This document shows positions 25,380 through 34,596 of a stretch of DNA of 64,000 nt, piece by piece. Both the position numbers and the translations under genes were made by a program. Under the pieces are notes generated by a model, which was not told the DNA's origin, made no database searches, and worked only from the letters and a program-made list of their open reading frames with translations. The stretch comes from Hydrogenophaga sp. 2FB (GTDB taxonomy: Bacteria; Pseudomonadota; Gammaproteobacteria; Burkholderiales; Burkholderiaceae_C): NCBI RefSeq assembly GCF_005503365.1, contig NZ_SCML01000022.1, positions 1 to 64,000 on the forward strand, in the 5' to 3' direction. Within the stretch, counting starts at the first letter, position 1, and each line of letters begins with the position of its first letter.

Positions 25380-26307
25380 TGCGCCCGCCGAGTTCGTTCA
25401 CGCGGTCGAGGAACTGCGTGAGAAAGGCGTGCAGACCGGTGGCCAGAATTTCGTCGATGCGCGCGTACTGCAGGTCGGCCTTGAGCTTGCCGGCGCGGCG
25501 CAGGGTTTCGCCGGAGATGTCGTTGGCCACCACAGCGAGGTTGCTCACCACTTCGTTCAGGCTGGCGGCCAGGCTGCGGGGCATGTCGGCACGCAGGATC
25601 AGCAGCTCGGCCACGCGCTCGGGCGTGATCACGTCGCGGTAGACCTTGCGGTAGACCTCGAAGCCGCTCACGCTGCGCAGGATGGCGCTCCAGTGGTAGA
25701 AGTCGTACTCCTGATCGAGCTCGCTGGCGGCACCGAAGAAGTCGCTGTTCACGGCGTGGAACTTCACGTCGAGCAAACGCGCGGTGTTGTCCGCGCGCTC
25801 CAGGAAGGAGCCCATGCGGTAGAAGTGGAAGGCTTCGTCCTGCAGCATGGTGCCCACCGCCACGCCGCGCGAAAGGTGCGAGCGGAACTTGACCCATTCG
25901 AAAAACTCGCCCGGATCGCGCTCGAAGTTCTTGCTCTTGAGCACGCGCGACAGTTCGAGCCAGGTCTGGTTCTGCGTTTCCCAGAATTCGGTGGTCAGCG
26001 CGCCGCGCACGGCGCGGGCGTTTTCGCGCGCGGCCTTCAGGCAAGAGGCAATGCTCGATGGGTTTTCCTCGTCGCGCACCATGAAATCGAGCACGTTGCG
26101 CGGCGTGATTTCCTTGCCGTATTTCTGGGTGTACGTGGGCATGAGCTCACTGATGACGAGCAGCCCTTCCCAGCCCACCTGGGCCACCGCGGCAGACTGC
26201 GGCAGCAGCGAGGTCTGGTAGTTCACGTCGAGCATGCGGGCGGTGTTCTCCGCGCGCTCGGTGTAGCGGGACATCCAGAAAAGGTGGTCGGCGGTGCGCG
26301 AAAGCAT
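25348..26307 (-). CDS. Alpha-E domain protein of an ATP-grasp amidoligase system
   Basis: 319 residues, almost entirely helical. The family opening MLSRTADHLFWMSRYTERAE is intact and is echoed later in HFYRMGSFLERADNTARLLD. Alpha-E proteins are encoded next to circularly permuted ATP-grasp enzymes and are thought to be accessory factors in peptide-like ligation systems with transglutaminases. It is two bases downstream of the ATP-grasp gene. A transglutaminase or Anbu-type proteasome gene, often found next in other genomes, is missing here; instead its 3' end overlaps the LysR gene. Confidence 0.93.
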   Translation of the reverse strand: MLSRTADHLFWMSRYTERAENTARMLDVNYQTSLLPQSAAVAQVGWEGLLVISELMPTYTQKYGKEITPRNVLDFMVRDEENPSSIASCLKAARENARAVRGALTTEFWETQNQTWLELSRVLKSKNFERDPGEFFEWVKFRSHLSRGVAVGTMLQDEAFHFYRMGSFLERADNTARLLDVKFHAVNSDFFGAASELDQEYDFYHWSAILRSVSGFEVYRKVYRDVITPERVAELLILRADMPRSLAASLNEVVSNLAVVANDISGETLRRAGKLKADLQYARIDEILATGLHAFLTQFLDRVNELGGRISQDFLVPSH

Positions 26308-26309
26308 GA

Positions 26310-27749
26310 TCAGTCCTCCAGAATCCAGGTGTCCTTGGTCCCGCCGCCCTGCGACGAGTTGACCACCAGCGAGCCTTCCTTGAGCGCCACGCGCGTGAGC
26401 CCACCCGGCACCATCTGCACCTCCTTGCCACTCAACACAAAGGGCCGCAGATCGATGTGGCGCGGCGCCACACCGCTTTGCACATACGTGGGGCAGGTGG
26501 AGAGCGAGAGCGTGGGCTGCGCGATGTAGCCGCTGGGGTTGGCCGCCACGGCCTGGCGGAAGTCTTCGATCTCTTCCTTGGTGGACGCCGGGCCCACGAG
26601 CATGCCGTAGCCGCCCGCGCCGTGCACCTCCTTGACCACCAGGTCCTTCATGTTGGCCATCATGTACTTGAGGTCTTCGGGCTCGCGGCCCATGAAGGTG
26701 GGCACGTTGTTGAGGATGGGTTTCTGCCCAAGGTAGAACTCGATCATCTTGGGCACGTAGGGGTAGATCGACTTGTCGTCGGCCACGCCCGTGCCCACCG
26801 CGTTGCAGATGGCCACGTTGCCGCTGCGGTACACGCCCAGCAGGCCGGCGCAGCCGAGCGTGGAGGTGGGGCGGAACACCAGCGGGTCGAGGAAGTCGTC
26901 GTCCACGCGGCGGTAGATCACGTCCACGCGCTTGGGGCCGCGCGTGGTGCGCATGTAGACGAAGTTGTCCTTCACGAACAGGTCCTGCCCCTCCACCAAC
27001 TCGACGCCCATTTGCTGCGCGAGGAAGGCGTGTTCGAAGTAGGCGCTGTTGTACATGCCGGGCGTGAGCACCACCACGGTGGGCTCGGCCGTGGTGGCGG
27101 GGCTGCTGGCGCGCAGGGTTTCGAGCAGCAGGTCGGGGTAGTGCGCCACGGGCGCCACGCGGTTCTGGCCGAAGAGCTCGGGGAACAGCCGCATCATCAT
27201 CTTGCGGTCTTCGAGCATGTAGCTCACGCCACTGGGCACGCGCAGGTTGTCTTCGAGCACGTAGTACTCGCCCACGCCGTCGGCATTGGGCGCGCGCACG
27301 ATGTCGATGCCGGCGATGTGCGAATAGATCTGGTGCGGCACGTCCACGCCCATCATCTCGGGGCGGAACTGTGCGTTCTGGAAGATCTGGTCGGCGGGCA
27401 CGATGCCGGCCTTGATGATCTCTTGGCCGTGGTAGACGTCGTGGATGAAGCGGTTGAGCGCCGTCACGCGCTGCACCAGGCCCGCTTCCATGCTGTGCCA
27501 CTCGTGCGCGGGAATGATGCGGGGAATCAGGTCGAAGGGGATGAGGCGCTCGGTGCCGGAGCCGTCCTCGTCCTTGGCGCCGTACACCGCGAAGGTGATG
27601 CCGACGCGGCGGAAGATCATTTCCGCCTCTTCGCGCCGGGCCGCCATGACGTCCTCGGGCTGCTGCGCCAGCCAGCGCGCGTAGTTCTCGTAATGGGCCC
27701 GGACCTCGCTGGGCGAGGCGTTCATTTCGTCAAACATCGGTCTGCTCAT
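26310..27749 (-). CDS. Circularly permuted type 2 ATP-grasp protein
   Basis: 479 residues from ATG 27749, with CAGGAG nine bases upstream. Family features: FPFDL-type opening (LIPFDLIPRIIPAHEWHSME), EYYVLEDNLRVPSGVSYMLE, LTPGMYNSAYFEHAFLAQQM, the DVIYRRVDDDFLDPL segment and VKEVHGAGGYGMLVGPAS. The amidoligase would join an amino or amine group to a carboxylate using ATP. It heads a two-gene operon with the alpha-E gene. A larger fused paralogue is encoded at 56032-58632. Confidence 0.93.
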   Translation of the reverse strand: MSRPMFDEMNASPSEVRAHYENYARWLAQQPEDVMAARREEAEMIFRRVGITFAVYGAKDEDGSGTERLIPFDLIPRIIPAHEWHSMEAGLVQRVTALNRFIHDVYHGQEIIKAGIVPADQIFQNAQFRPEMMGVDVPHQIYSHIAGIDIVRAPNADGVGEYYVLEDNLRVPSGVSYMLEDRKMMMRLFPELFGQNRVAPVAHYPDLLLETLRASSPATTAEPTVVVLTPGMYNSAYFEHAFLAQQMGVELVEGQDLFVKDNFVYMRTTRGPKRVDVIYRRVDDDFLDPLVFRPTSTLGCAGLLGVYRSGNVAICNAVGTGVADDKSIYPYVPKMIEFYLGQKPILNNVPTFMGREPEDLKYMMANMKDLVVKEVHGAGGYGMLVGPASTKEEIEDFRQAVAANPSGYIAQPTLSLSTCPTYVQSGVAPRHIDLRPFVLSGKEVQMVPGGLTRVALKEGSLVVNSSQGGGTKDTWILED

Positions 27750-27912
27750 GGGCTTTTTCTCCTGGACACAGCATAGCAAGGAGCGGGCCAGGGTTTCCCA
27801 GTACCTGGGCATTCCCCTCGTTCGGGGCTCGACCAGCTCGACTTCAGCGCCGACGGCTCGGGGCCGTTTCATGAAGTACCTGCTACGAAGGCGTTCCGAC
27901 CCCGGTGTACGA

Positions 27913-27930
27913 GCAGGCGACGGCGCCTGC
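27913..27930. terminator. Hairpin downstream of the LysR gene at 27933
   Basis: GCAGGCG and CGCCTGC form a 7-bp stem with an ACGG loop, two bases beyond the LysR stop codon on the minus strand. No T-tract follows, so terminator function is uncertain. Confidence 0.4.
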
Positions 27931-27932
27931 CC

Positions 27933-28886
27933 CTATGGACCGTCCCAGGGCGCCACGTCGCCGGCCCATGCCGCCGCAAGCACGTCGATGATGGCGCGCA
28001 CCTTGGAGGACAGGTTGCGCGACTGCGTGTAAACGGCGTTCACCGGGTCCATCGTGGGGCGCAAACCCTCGAGCGCCAGCGGAACGAGCGCCCCGGACTT
28101 CAGCAGGCCACCCACCAGAAACGTGGGCAGGACGGCCAGGCCCAGGCCATTGAGCACCGCCTGAACCATCGCCTCGCCGTTGTTCGCGACAATCCGCGCC
28201 CGCACGGTGGTGGCGACCCTTCCCTCATCGAGGCGCCGGGCGTCTTTCCCAGTGGTCTCGAATTGCCAGATGTGGCTTGACGACACCAGGCCATAACCAA
28301 TGCAATCGTGGTGCGCCAGGTCCGCCAGGGTAGTGGGTTGCCCCTTCCTCGCCAGGTACTCGGGGCTACAGCACAGTGCGCGTTGGCTGTGCGCGAGCCG
28401 CCGGGCAATCAGGCCGGAATCCGCGAGCATGCCAATGCGTATCGCCAGGTCGTAGCCGCCTTGCACCAGGTCCATGTGCCGGTCGTCCAGGTCCACCTGG
28501 AGCAGCAGGTCCTTGTTCTGCTTCAGGAACGGCATCAGCGCGGGCAGCACATGCATGTGGCCAAAACTCATCGGCAACGCCAGGCGAACGGTTCCCGTGA
28601 GCCCTCGCTGCCGCCCGCCGACGGCGTGGGCGGCCTCCTCCAGCTCCTGCAGCACCGCCTTGCTGCGCTCGAAGAACTCCAGCCCGCCCGTTGTCGGGGT
28701 GGCACGCCGGGTGGAGCGCTGCAGCAGCGCGACGCCCAGGCAATCCTCCAGGGCCGACACACGCTTGCTGATCACCGACTTGGCCACGTCCAGCCGCACG
28801 GCGGCGGCACTGATGCTGCCCGCCTCGACGACCGCGACAAACGCTTCAATTTCTTCGAAACGGTAGCGCAAGGTTCCCCCATCCAT
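27933..28886 (-). CDS. LysR-family regulator next to isochorismatase gene
   Basis: 317 residues from ATG 28886. The HTH region is [20 protein letters not shown] followed by [20 protein letters not shown]. The effector domain with [20 protein letters not shown] and [20 protein letters not shown] is of the CrgA/DmlR-like type common in proteobacteria. It is divergent from the isochorismatase-family gene over 203 bases that contain a GTGTTC-N9-GAACAC palindrome, so that gene is the likely target. Confidence 0.9.
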   Translation of the reverse strand: MDGGTLRYRFEEIEAFVAVVEAGSISAAAVRLDVAKSVISKRVSALEDCLGVALLQRSTRRATPTTGGLEFFERSKAVLQELEEAAHAVGGRQRGLTGTVRLALPMSFGHMHVLPALMPFLKQNKDLLLQVDLDDRHMDLVQGGYDLAIRIGMLADSGLIARRLAHSQRALCCSPEYLARKGQPTTLADLAHHDCIGYGLVSSSHIWQFETTGKDARRLDEGRVATTVRARIVANNGEAMVQAVLNGLGLAVLPTFLVGGLLKSGALVPLALEGLRPTMDPVNAVYTQSRNLSSKVRAIIDVLAAAWAGDVAPWDGP

Positions 28887-28925
28887 CACATGACCATGGG
28901 TCGCAATATAGCGCCGCCACGCGCC

Positions 28926-28946
28926 GTGTTCGCCATTCGAGAACAC
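28926..28946. promoter_or_regulatory. Candidate LysR operator (LysR/isochorismatase gap)
   Basis: GTGTTC, nine bases, GAACAC with perfect 6-bp arms, 40 bases upstream of the LysR start codon and within the divergent gap. Confidence 0.5.
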
Positions 28947-29089
28947 CGCGTTTCTCGCCGGGCGGCTACCGCTTCGGCGGGTCTCTCAACAGAATGGACG
29001 CACCCCGATCGAGACCGTGCTGGTGGTGGCAGCAGCGACAACCGATCCGGACACCGTCCCCCCTCTTTATCCACCGCCAGGAGAACCGC

Positions 29090-29779
29090 ATGAGTGCATT
29101 CGCCAACGTGGCCAACTTCAACGGCCAACGCCCCATCATCGACCCCAACGACGCAGCCATGCTGCTGATCGACCACCAGAGCGGCCTGTTCCAGACCGTC
29201 AACGACATGCCGATGCCCAAGCTGCGTGCGCACGCGGCGGCGCTGGCCAAAATGGCGACGCTGTGCAAGCTGCCGGTCATCACCACGGCGTCGGTGCCAC
29301 AAGGCCCGAACGGTCCGCTCATTCCCGAGATCCACGCCAACGCCCCACACGCCCAGTATGTCGCTCGCAAGGGCGAGATCAACGCCTGGGACAACCCCGA
29401 CTTCGTGGCCGCGGTGAAGGCCACGGGGCGCAAGACGCTCATCATCGCCGGCACCATCACCAGCGTCTGCATGGCCTTTCCGGCCATCGCCGCGATCGCT
29501 GAAGGCTACAAGGTGTTCGTCGTGATCGACGCCTCGGGCACGTACTCGAAGATGGCGCAGGAAATCACGCTGGCGCGCGTGGTGCAGGCCGGCGCCGTAC
29601 CGATGGACACCGCCGCCGTGGCCTCGGAACTGCAGAAAACCTGGAACCGCGACGACGCGATGCAATGGGCCGAGATCTACACCAGGATCTTCCCCGAGTA
29701 CGCGCTGCTCATCGAGAGCCACGCCAAGGCCCAGGATGTCGAACGCAAGCACGAAGTGCTCGACTCGCAGCGCAGCTGA
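29090..29779 (+). CDS. Isochorismatase-family hydrolase, YcaC-like
   Basis: 229 residues from ATG 29090 with AGGAG seven bases upstream. The Asp-Lys-Cys triad is D28 ([10 protein letters not shown]), K94 ([11 protein letters not shown]) and C127 ([10 protein letters not shown]). The YcaC-like subgroup has the [18 protein letters not shown] and [13 protein letters not shown] stretches seen here. The substrate of such enzymes is usually unknown; amides or imides are candidates. It is alone on the plus strand, between two LysR genes, and is followed by a good intrinsic terminator. Confidence 0.92.
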   Translation: MSAFANVANFNGQRPIIDPNDAAMLLIDHQSGLFQTVNDMPMPKLRAHAAALAKMATLCKLPVITTASVPQGPNGPLIPEIHANAPHAQYVARKGEINAWDNPDFVAAVKATGRKTLIIAGTITSVCMAFPAIAAIAEGYKVFVVIDASGTYSKMAQEITLARVVQAGAVPMDTAAVASELQKTWNRDDAMQWAEIYTRIFPEYALLIESHAKAQDVERKHEVLDSQRS

Positions 29780-29810
29780 TCGAGCCGCCTCCCCGGGTTG
29801 TCTTGAGGGC

Positions 29811-29840
29811 CTGCGCTGGCGACAGCGCCGGCATTTTTTT
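29811..29840 (+). terminator. Intrinsic terminator of the isochorismatase gene
   Basis: GCGCTG (29813-29818) and CAGCGC (29823-29828) form a stem with a GCGA loop, followed by CGGCA and seven T residues. Confidence 0.8.
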
Positions 29841-29852
29841 GTGGCTTGTGCG

Positions 29853-30779
29853 TCAGTGGTCGAGCACGGCGTTGGGCCACTGTCCGCCTTCAACGAGCGA
29901 CTCGACCACCGTGCGCAGAAGACCCACCAGTTCTTCGGTGGCCCGGGAAGGCGGCCGGTCCGCCGCGCGGGCCAGGATGCGGCGCAGGCGCAGGCCCTCG
30001 ATCGGGTACGCCACGAGCCGGCCGGCCTCCACGTCCTCTTTCACCGTGGCCGCGAAATGAACCGTCACACCAATGCCCTCGCGCACCAGGCGCTTCGCGA
30101 CCTCGACCGACTCGACCTCGACCACCTGGTTCAACTCGACACCGGCACGGGCCGCGGCGGCCTCGAGTTCGAGCCGAACGCCGGATTTCGCCAGTCCCGT
30201 CATCACCAGCGGAAGGCCGGCCAGTTGTGTCATCTTCGCGCGCGGACCGCGAATGCGTTTGTCGTCGGGCCGCGCGATGAGGCAGATGCCCTCGGTCAAC
30301 AACGGAAACGTCACGAGGTTGGACAACGGCATGGGGCCATTGAGCACGGCGAGGTCCACCGTCCCTTGCAGCAGCATGCTGTGCAGCGTCGGGGCGAATC
30401 CCTCGACCAGGCGAAGCCGGACACCGGGCAGCCGCTGGTGCACGGCGCGTGTCAGCGGCACGGCGAGCAGCAGCGCCAGACCGGGCGACACACCGATGGC
30501 CACCGGACCGCGCGCATCGCGCTGGAGTGCCTTCATGTCCTGCCGCATCTGCTCGGCATACCGCAGCAGGAAGGAGGCGCGCTCGAGCAGGAACAGCGCC
30601 TCGTCGGTGGGCATGGCGCCACGCGAGTGCCGCACGAACAGCTGCACGCCCAGCTCTTCTTCCAGCAGGTGGATCTGCCGCGTCAACGCGGGTTGCGCCA
30701 CGTGCAGCACGCTCGCCGCGCGACCGAAGTGCTGCTGGTTCGCCAAAACGACGAAGTAGCGAAGCTGTCTCATGTCCAT
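29853..30779 (-). CDS. LysR-family regulator (CatR/CbnR-like) of the ring-cleavage operon
   Basis: 308 residues from ATG 30779, preceded by AAGGA seven bases upstream; other starts reach 30827. The N-terminus MDMRQLRYFVVLANQQHFGR and VAQPALTRQIHLLEEELGVQ resembles regulators of catechol and chlorocatechol pathways. Effector-domain segments include IGVSPGLALLLAVPLTRAVH and DLAVLNGPMPLSNLVTF. It is divergent from cupin, Bug, intradiol dioxygenase and the following genes, and the gap holds a GATA-N9-TATC palindrome. Confidence 0.9.
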   Translation of the reverse strand: MDMRQLRYFVVLANQQHFGRAASVLHVAQPALTRQIHLLEEELGVQLFVRHSRGAMPTDEALFLLERASFLLRYAEQMRQDMKALQRDARGPVAIGVSPGLALLLAVPLTRAVHQRLPGVRLRLVEGFAPTLHSMLLQGTVDLAVLNGPMPLSNLVTFPLLTEGICLIARPDDKRIRGPRAKMTQLAGLPLVMTGLAKSGVRLELEAAAARAGVELNQVVEVESVEVAKRLVREGIGVTVHFAATVKEDVEAGRLVAYPIEGLRLRRILARAADRPPSRATEELVGLLRTVVESLVEGGQWPNAVLDH

Positions 30780-30799
30780 CCGAAGGTCCTTTTTCCTTT

Positions 30800-30816
30800 G
30801 ATACCGAATTGTTATC
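30800..30816. promoter_or_regulatory. Candidate LysR box (LysR/cupin gap)
   Basis: GATAC-CGAATTG-TTATC: GATA and TATC arms around nine bases, 20 bases upstream of the LysR start codon, with the form ATAC-N7-TTAT that resembles CatR-type sites. Confidence 0.55.
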
Positions 30817-30932
30817 GAGTCGGTCAAAAAATGGTAGTGGACCTCAGGAATTCACCGACCTACATTCGCTTCAACAGAGAGCGATAGACCGCCTTCTGTC
30901 TTCCACAAACCCCATCGTGAAAAGGAATCGAG

Positions 30933-31463
30933 ATGAACATCACCCCCCAAGAAATGGAAGCCACGCGCATCGCACGCTGGGGCAAGGTCGAGCCATACCG
31001 GGAGACCTTCATCGAAAGCCGGCTGCCCGGCATGAAGAAGAACATCTACAAGATCATGAACCGCGGTGTTCTCGAGAACAAAGGCGTTGAACCCGCGATC
31101 CCGGGCAACCACCGCTTTGGCGTCACCTTCATCGAGATCCCCGTCGGCCAGGGCGCCAGCCTCCACGCGCACAAGACCGAGGAGGTGTTCTGCCCACTCA
31201 ACGGCCAGATGGAAATCGTCTGGGGCGAACAAGGCGAACACTCGCTGATGCTGAACCAGTGGGACGTCATCTCCTGCCCCATCGGCGTCATGCGCGGCTT
31301 CCGCAACCCGAACAACCATGCCCTGGTCGTGTACTCGGTGGTGGGCGGCACCGACGAAGAGTGCGGGCGCATTGCCTGGCATCCCGACGTGGTCAAGGCC
31401 GCCGAAGCCACGGGCCTGGTGTACAGCACCGACGGCTACATCAAGGACAGCACCGCCCAGTAA
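30933..31463 (+). CDS. Cupin-domain protein
   Basis: 176 residues. Cupin motif 1 is GQGASLHAHKTEEVFCPLNG at 72-91, giving H78, H80 and E84 as metal ligands. In motif 2 the expected His of P-x-G-x-x-H is Arg (CPIGVMRGFRNPN), so the metal site may have three ligands only. It is cytoplasmic. It is the first gene of the operon with Bug, intradiol dioxygenase and a medium-chain reductase, so it may be an isomerase, a decarboxylase or a small dioxygenase acting on the ring-cleavage substrate or product. Confidence 0.88.
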   Translation: MNITPQEMEATRIARWGKVEPYRETFIESRLPGMKKNIYKIMNRGVLENKGVEPAIPGNHRFGVTFIEIPVGQGASLHAHKTEEVFCPLNGQMEIVWGEQGEHSLMLNQWDVISCPIGVMRGFRNPNNHALVVYSVVGGTDEECGRIAWHPDVVKAAEATGLVYSTDGYIKDSTAQ

Positions 31464-31496
31464 GTCGCCCCGCGGGGTTCGACCAAGGAGACCACC

Positions 31497-32534
31497 ATGC
31501 ACAAGACCGCGTCACCACACGCACCCGACGTCCGGATCAACCGGCGAGACGCGTTGCGCGCCACCGCGGGTTTCACGCTCGCCGGCCTCGGCTTCGAGGC
31601 CTGGGCGCAACCCGCCGCCCAGGCGGGAGAAGCCTGGACCCCCAAGGGCACGGTGCGCATCGTCGTGCCCTTCGCGGCAGGCGGCACCTCCGACCTCATC
31701 GCGCGCCTGTTGGGCAACAAGCTGGGCGAGTCCCTGGGGCAGGCGGTGATCATCGAGAACCGGGCGGGTGCCGGCGGCAACATCGGCATCGCCTCGGTGG
31801 CCCGCGCGGCGCCGGACGGTCTGACGCTCCTGCTGGCCTCGTCGTCGTTCGTCACCAACCCCGCGCTGTATCCCGACAAGCGTCCGTACGACCCGGTCCG
31901 GCAGTTCGCCCCCATCTCCCTGGCGGCGCTGTCGCCCGATGTCATCGTCGTGCGAAGCGAGAGCCCCATCGCGAGCCTGGCGGACCTCATCGCACGCGCC
32001 AGGAAGCAACCGGGCGCCCTCACCTATGCCACACCCGGCAAGGGCAACAGCGTCCACCTCGGTGGTGAACTGCTGTGGCAGCAAGCCGGCATCGAGATGA
32101 TCCATGTGCCGTATTCCGGTGCGGCGCCCGCGGTGCACGGCGTGCTCAGCGGGCAGGTGGATTGCGGGCTCGTGGCCTTGCCGGCGGCCAAGGCCAGCAT
32201 CGACGCGGGCCGGCTCCGTGCCCTGGTGGTGGGCAGCAGCCAACGCTGGGGCCAGTTGCCCGGGGTACCCACGGTCGCCGAGTCCGGGTTCCCGGGTTAC
32301 CGCTCGGAAACCATGCAGGCGCTCTTCGCACCGGCGTCGACGCCCGCACCCGCCATTGCACGCCTGAGCGCGGAAGTGCACCGCATCCTGCACCTGCCCG
32401 CCCTGCAGCAGCAGGTGCGCGACATGGGGTTCGACGTGGTGGCCAGCTCGCCCGCCGAGCTCGCCGCTCGCGTGGCGGACGAAGTGCCGCGCTGGCTCGC
32501 CGTCGCCACCAAGGCCAACGTGCGCGGCGATTGA
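31497..32534 (+). CDS. Bug-type substrate-binding protein
   Basis: 345 residues with a long twin-arginine-like leader (VRINRRDALRATAGFTLAGL) ending AWAQ near residue 40. Bug motifs: RIVVPFAAGGTSDLIARLLG, VIIENRAGAGGNIGIASVAR and IHVPYSGAAPAVHGVLSGQ. It sits between cupin and intradiol dioxygenase genes, so an aromatic carboxylate or related acid is a reasonable ligand. Membrane subunits must come from elsewhere in the genome. Confidence 0.9.
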   Translation: MHKTASPHAPDVRINRRDALRATAGFTLAGLGFEAWAQPAAQAGEAWTPKGTVRIVVPFAAGGTSDLIARLLGNKLGESLGQAVIIENRAGAGGNIGIASVARAAPDGLTLLLASSSFVTNPALYPDKRPYDPVRQFAPISLAALSPDVIVVRSESPIASLADLIARARKQPGALTYATPGKGNSVHLGGELLWQQAGIEMIHVPYSGAAPAVHGVLSGQVDCGLVALPAAKASIDAGRLRALVVGSSQRWGQLPGVPTVAESGFPGYRSETMQALFAPASTPAPAIARLSAEVHRILHLPALQQQVRDMGFDVVASSPAELAARVADEVPRWLAVATKANVRGD

Positions 32535-32564
32535 TCCTTTTCTTTTGAACGTCAGGAAACCACC

Positions 32565-33473
32565 ATGACCACGACCACCACCCTGGCGCGACCCGAGACC
32601 CAGCGCTCGATTCCCGCCAACCCCCAAGCGCTGCTGCAAGCGGTTCTGGACGCGAACAAGGGCACCCGAGACGCCCGCGCGCGGGAGATTCTCGACGCGC
32701 TCATCCGCCACATGCACGCGTTCGCCACCGACGTGAAGCTCACCTACGAGGAGCTGCACACGGGCCTGGATTTCCTGGTGCGCGTGGGCCAGGCCACGGG
32801 CCCCAAGAAACACGAAGGCATCCTGCTCGCCGACATCCTCGGCATGGCGACGCTGGTGTTGCTGATGGACGCCAAGGCCGTGCTCGCGGCGGGCGGCACC
32901 GAGCCCGCGCTCATCGGCCCGTTCTGGCGCGCGAACCAGCCCGCCATGCCGAACGGCTCGCGCATCGCCTCGGAAGACACGGACGGCATGCGCCTGTTCG
33001 TGCAGGGGCGCGTGGTCTCCATCGACGGCACGCCCATCGCTGGCGCGCGCGTCGAAACCTGGCAGGCCGCGCCGGGCGGCCTCTACGAGAACCAGGACCC
33101 CGAGCAGGAGGAGATGAACCTGCGCGCGGTCTTCGAAACCGATGCCCGCGGGCGCTTCTGGTTCGAGAGCGTGCGTCCTTCGGGCTATGGCGTGCCGATC
33201 GATGGCCCTTGCGGCGAACTCCTGGCACTCCAGGGCCGCAGCCACATGCGGCCAGCGCACCTGCACTTCATCGCCATCGCGCCCGAGCACAAGGTGCTGA
33301 CGACGCAGATCTTCGACGCCAACGACCCCTTCGCGTTCAAGGACGCGGCGTTCGGCGCCGTCGGCTCCCTGCTGCGCAAGTTCGAGCCCGACAGCCGTGG
33401 CGACTTCCACCTCGACGTGGAACTGCGCCTCGAACCCGGCGAGACCCGCATCCCGAAACCGCCGCTGCCCTGA
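32565..33473 (+). CDS. Intradiol ring-cleavage dioxygenase, hydroxyquinol/catechol 1,2-type
   Basis: 302 residues. The N-terminal helical dimerisation domain (about 20-110) and GTEPALIGPFWR precede the beta-sandwich. The Fe(III) ligands are Y174 (GGLYENQDPEQ), Y208 (PSGYGVPIDG), H232 and H234 (RPAHLHFIAI). The sequence style fits hydroxyquinol 1,2-dioxygenase better than protocatechuate 3,4-dioxygenase, but catechol 1,2-dioxygenase cannot be excluded. It opens the ring between two adjacent hydroxyls to give a muconate or maleylacetate. It follows Bug and precedes a medium-chain reductase in the operon. Confidence 0.92.
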   Translation: MTTTTTLARPETQRSIPANPQALLQAVLDANKGTRDARAREILDALIRHMHAFATDVKLTYEELHTGLDFLVRVGQATGPKKHEGILLADILGMATLVLLMDAKAVLAAGGTEPALIGPFWRANQPAMPNGSRIASEDTDGMRLFVQGRVVSIDGTPIAGARVETWQAAPGGLYENQDPEQEEMNLRAVFETDARGRFWFESVRPSGYGVPIDGPCGELLALQGRSHMRPAHLHFIAIAPEHKVLTTQIFDANDPFAFKDAAFGAVGSLLRKFEPDSRGDFHLDVELRLEPGETRIPKPPLP

Positions 33474-33537
33474 CAGACCCCGTGCGGCGCCCGAAACCCC
33501 TTCAGCAACCTCGCTCCACCCCTCCCAGGAGAACCCC

Positions 33538-34527
33538 ATGACAACCCCGCCACGCGCCCTGCGCCTCAACGCCAAGGCCGACAGCCCCGAACAACTGAAC
33601 CCCGCCATTGTGGAGGTGGTCCGCCCCGACGCGCCCGCCGGCCATGCGGTGGTCGAGGTCCTGGCCGCGGCCATCAACCCCAGCGACGTCAAGGCCGCCC
33701 TGGGCCTGATGCCCTACGCCGTGTGGCCCAGAACGCCGGGCCGCGACTATGCCGGGCGGGTCGTCGCGGGCCCCACCGACTGGATGGGCAAGTCGGTGTG
33801 GGGGACCGGGGGCGATCTCGGCATCACCCGCGACGGCAGCCACGGCCGCTACCTGGTGCTGCCGATCGACGCGCTGGTTCGCAAGCCCGCCAACATCCCG
33901 CTGGCGTCGGCGGCGACCGTGGGCGTGCCCTTCGTCACAGCCTACGAGGGATTGCGGCGCGCCCAGTTGTCGGGCCGCGGTCAGACCGTGCTGGTGCTGG
34001 GCTCCAACGGCAAGGTGGGACAGGCGGCTGTTCAGCTCGCCACGCGGGCCGGTGCGCGGGTCATCGGCGTCGAGCGCCAGGCCACGTCGTACCAGGGCCA
34101 CGCGACGGCACCGGTCGAGGTGCTGGACGGCACCCGCAAAGACCTCGCCAGCGCCGTGCTGGCATTGACCGACGGCAAGGGCGTCGACATCGCCTACAAC
34201 ACGGTGGGCTCGCCTTACTTCGCCGTCGCGCTGGACGCGCTGAAGGTAGGTGGCCGGCAGATCCTGATTTCGACGCCGGACCGCAATGTGCCGTTCGACA
34301 TCATGGCGTTCTACCGCCGCGACCTGCAGATGTTGGGCGTGGACAGCCTGAAGCTCCATGCGAGCCAATGCGCCGACATCCTGCGCACCCTGCTCCCCGG
34401 TTTCGAGGACGGCAGCCTGCGCGCCTTCGACGTGGCCGATGCGTCCGTCAAGACCCTGGACTCGGCCACCGAGGCCTACCTCCGCATCCTTGAGGGCTCC
34501 ATGGAGCGGCTCGTTCTGGCCCCTTGA
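33538..34527 (+). CDS. Medium-chain dehydrogenase/reductase, quinone-oxidoreductase-like
   Basis: 329 residues from ATG 33538, with AGGAG eight bases upstream. The GroES-like part contains LAAAINPSDVKAALGLMPYA and PRTPGRDYAGRVVAGP, and the cofactor loop is VLVLGSNGKVGQAAVQLATR near 156-175. No structural-zinc Cys cluster is present, so it belongs to the zinc-free quinone-oxidoreductase branch using NADPH. Its position after the intradiol dioxygenase suggests a role like that of maleylacetate reductase, which is missing from this operon, but homology does not support that directly. Confidence 0.87.
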   Translation: MTTPPRALRLNAKADSPEQLNPAIVEVVRPDAPAGHAVVEVLAAAINPSDVKAALGLMPYAVWPRTPGRDYAGRVVAGPTDWMGKSVWGTGGDLGITRDGSHGRYLVLPIDALVRKPANIPLASAATVGVPFVTAYEGLRRAQLSGRGQTVLVLGSNGKVGQAAVQLATRAGARVIGVERQATSYQGHATAPVEVLDGTRKDLASAVLALTDGKGVDIAYNTVGSPYFAVALDALKVGGRQILISTPDRNVPFDIMAFYRRDLQMLGVDSLKLHASQCADILRTLLPGFEDGSLRAFDVADASVKTLDSATEAYLRILEGSMERLVLAP

Positions 34528-34596
34528 CAGCACCTGCGTGCACGGCAGATCGCCCGCACCGTTTTTCCCCCACACCCCATCAAAGAGGAGACATCC

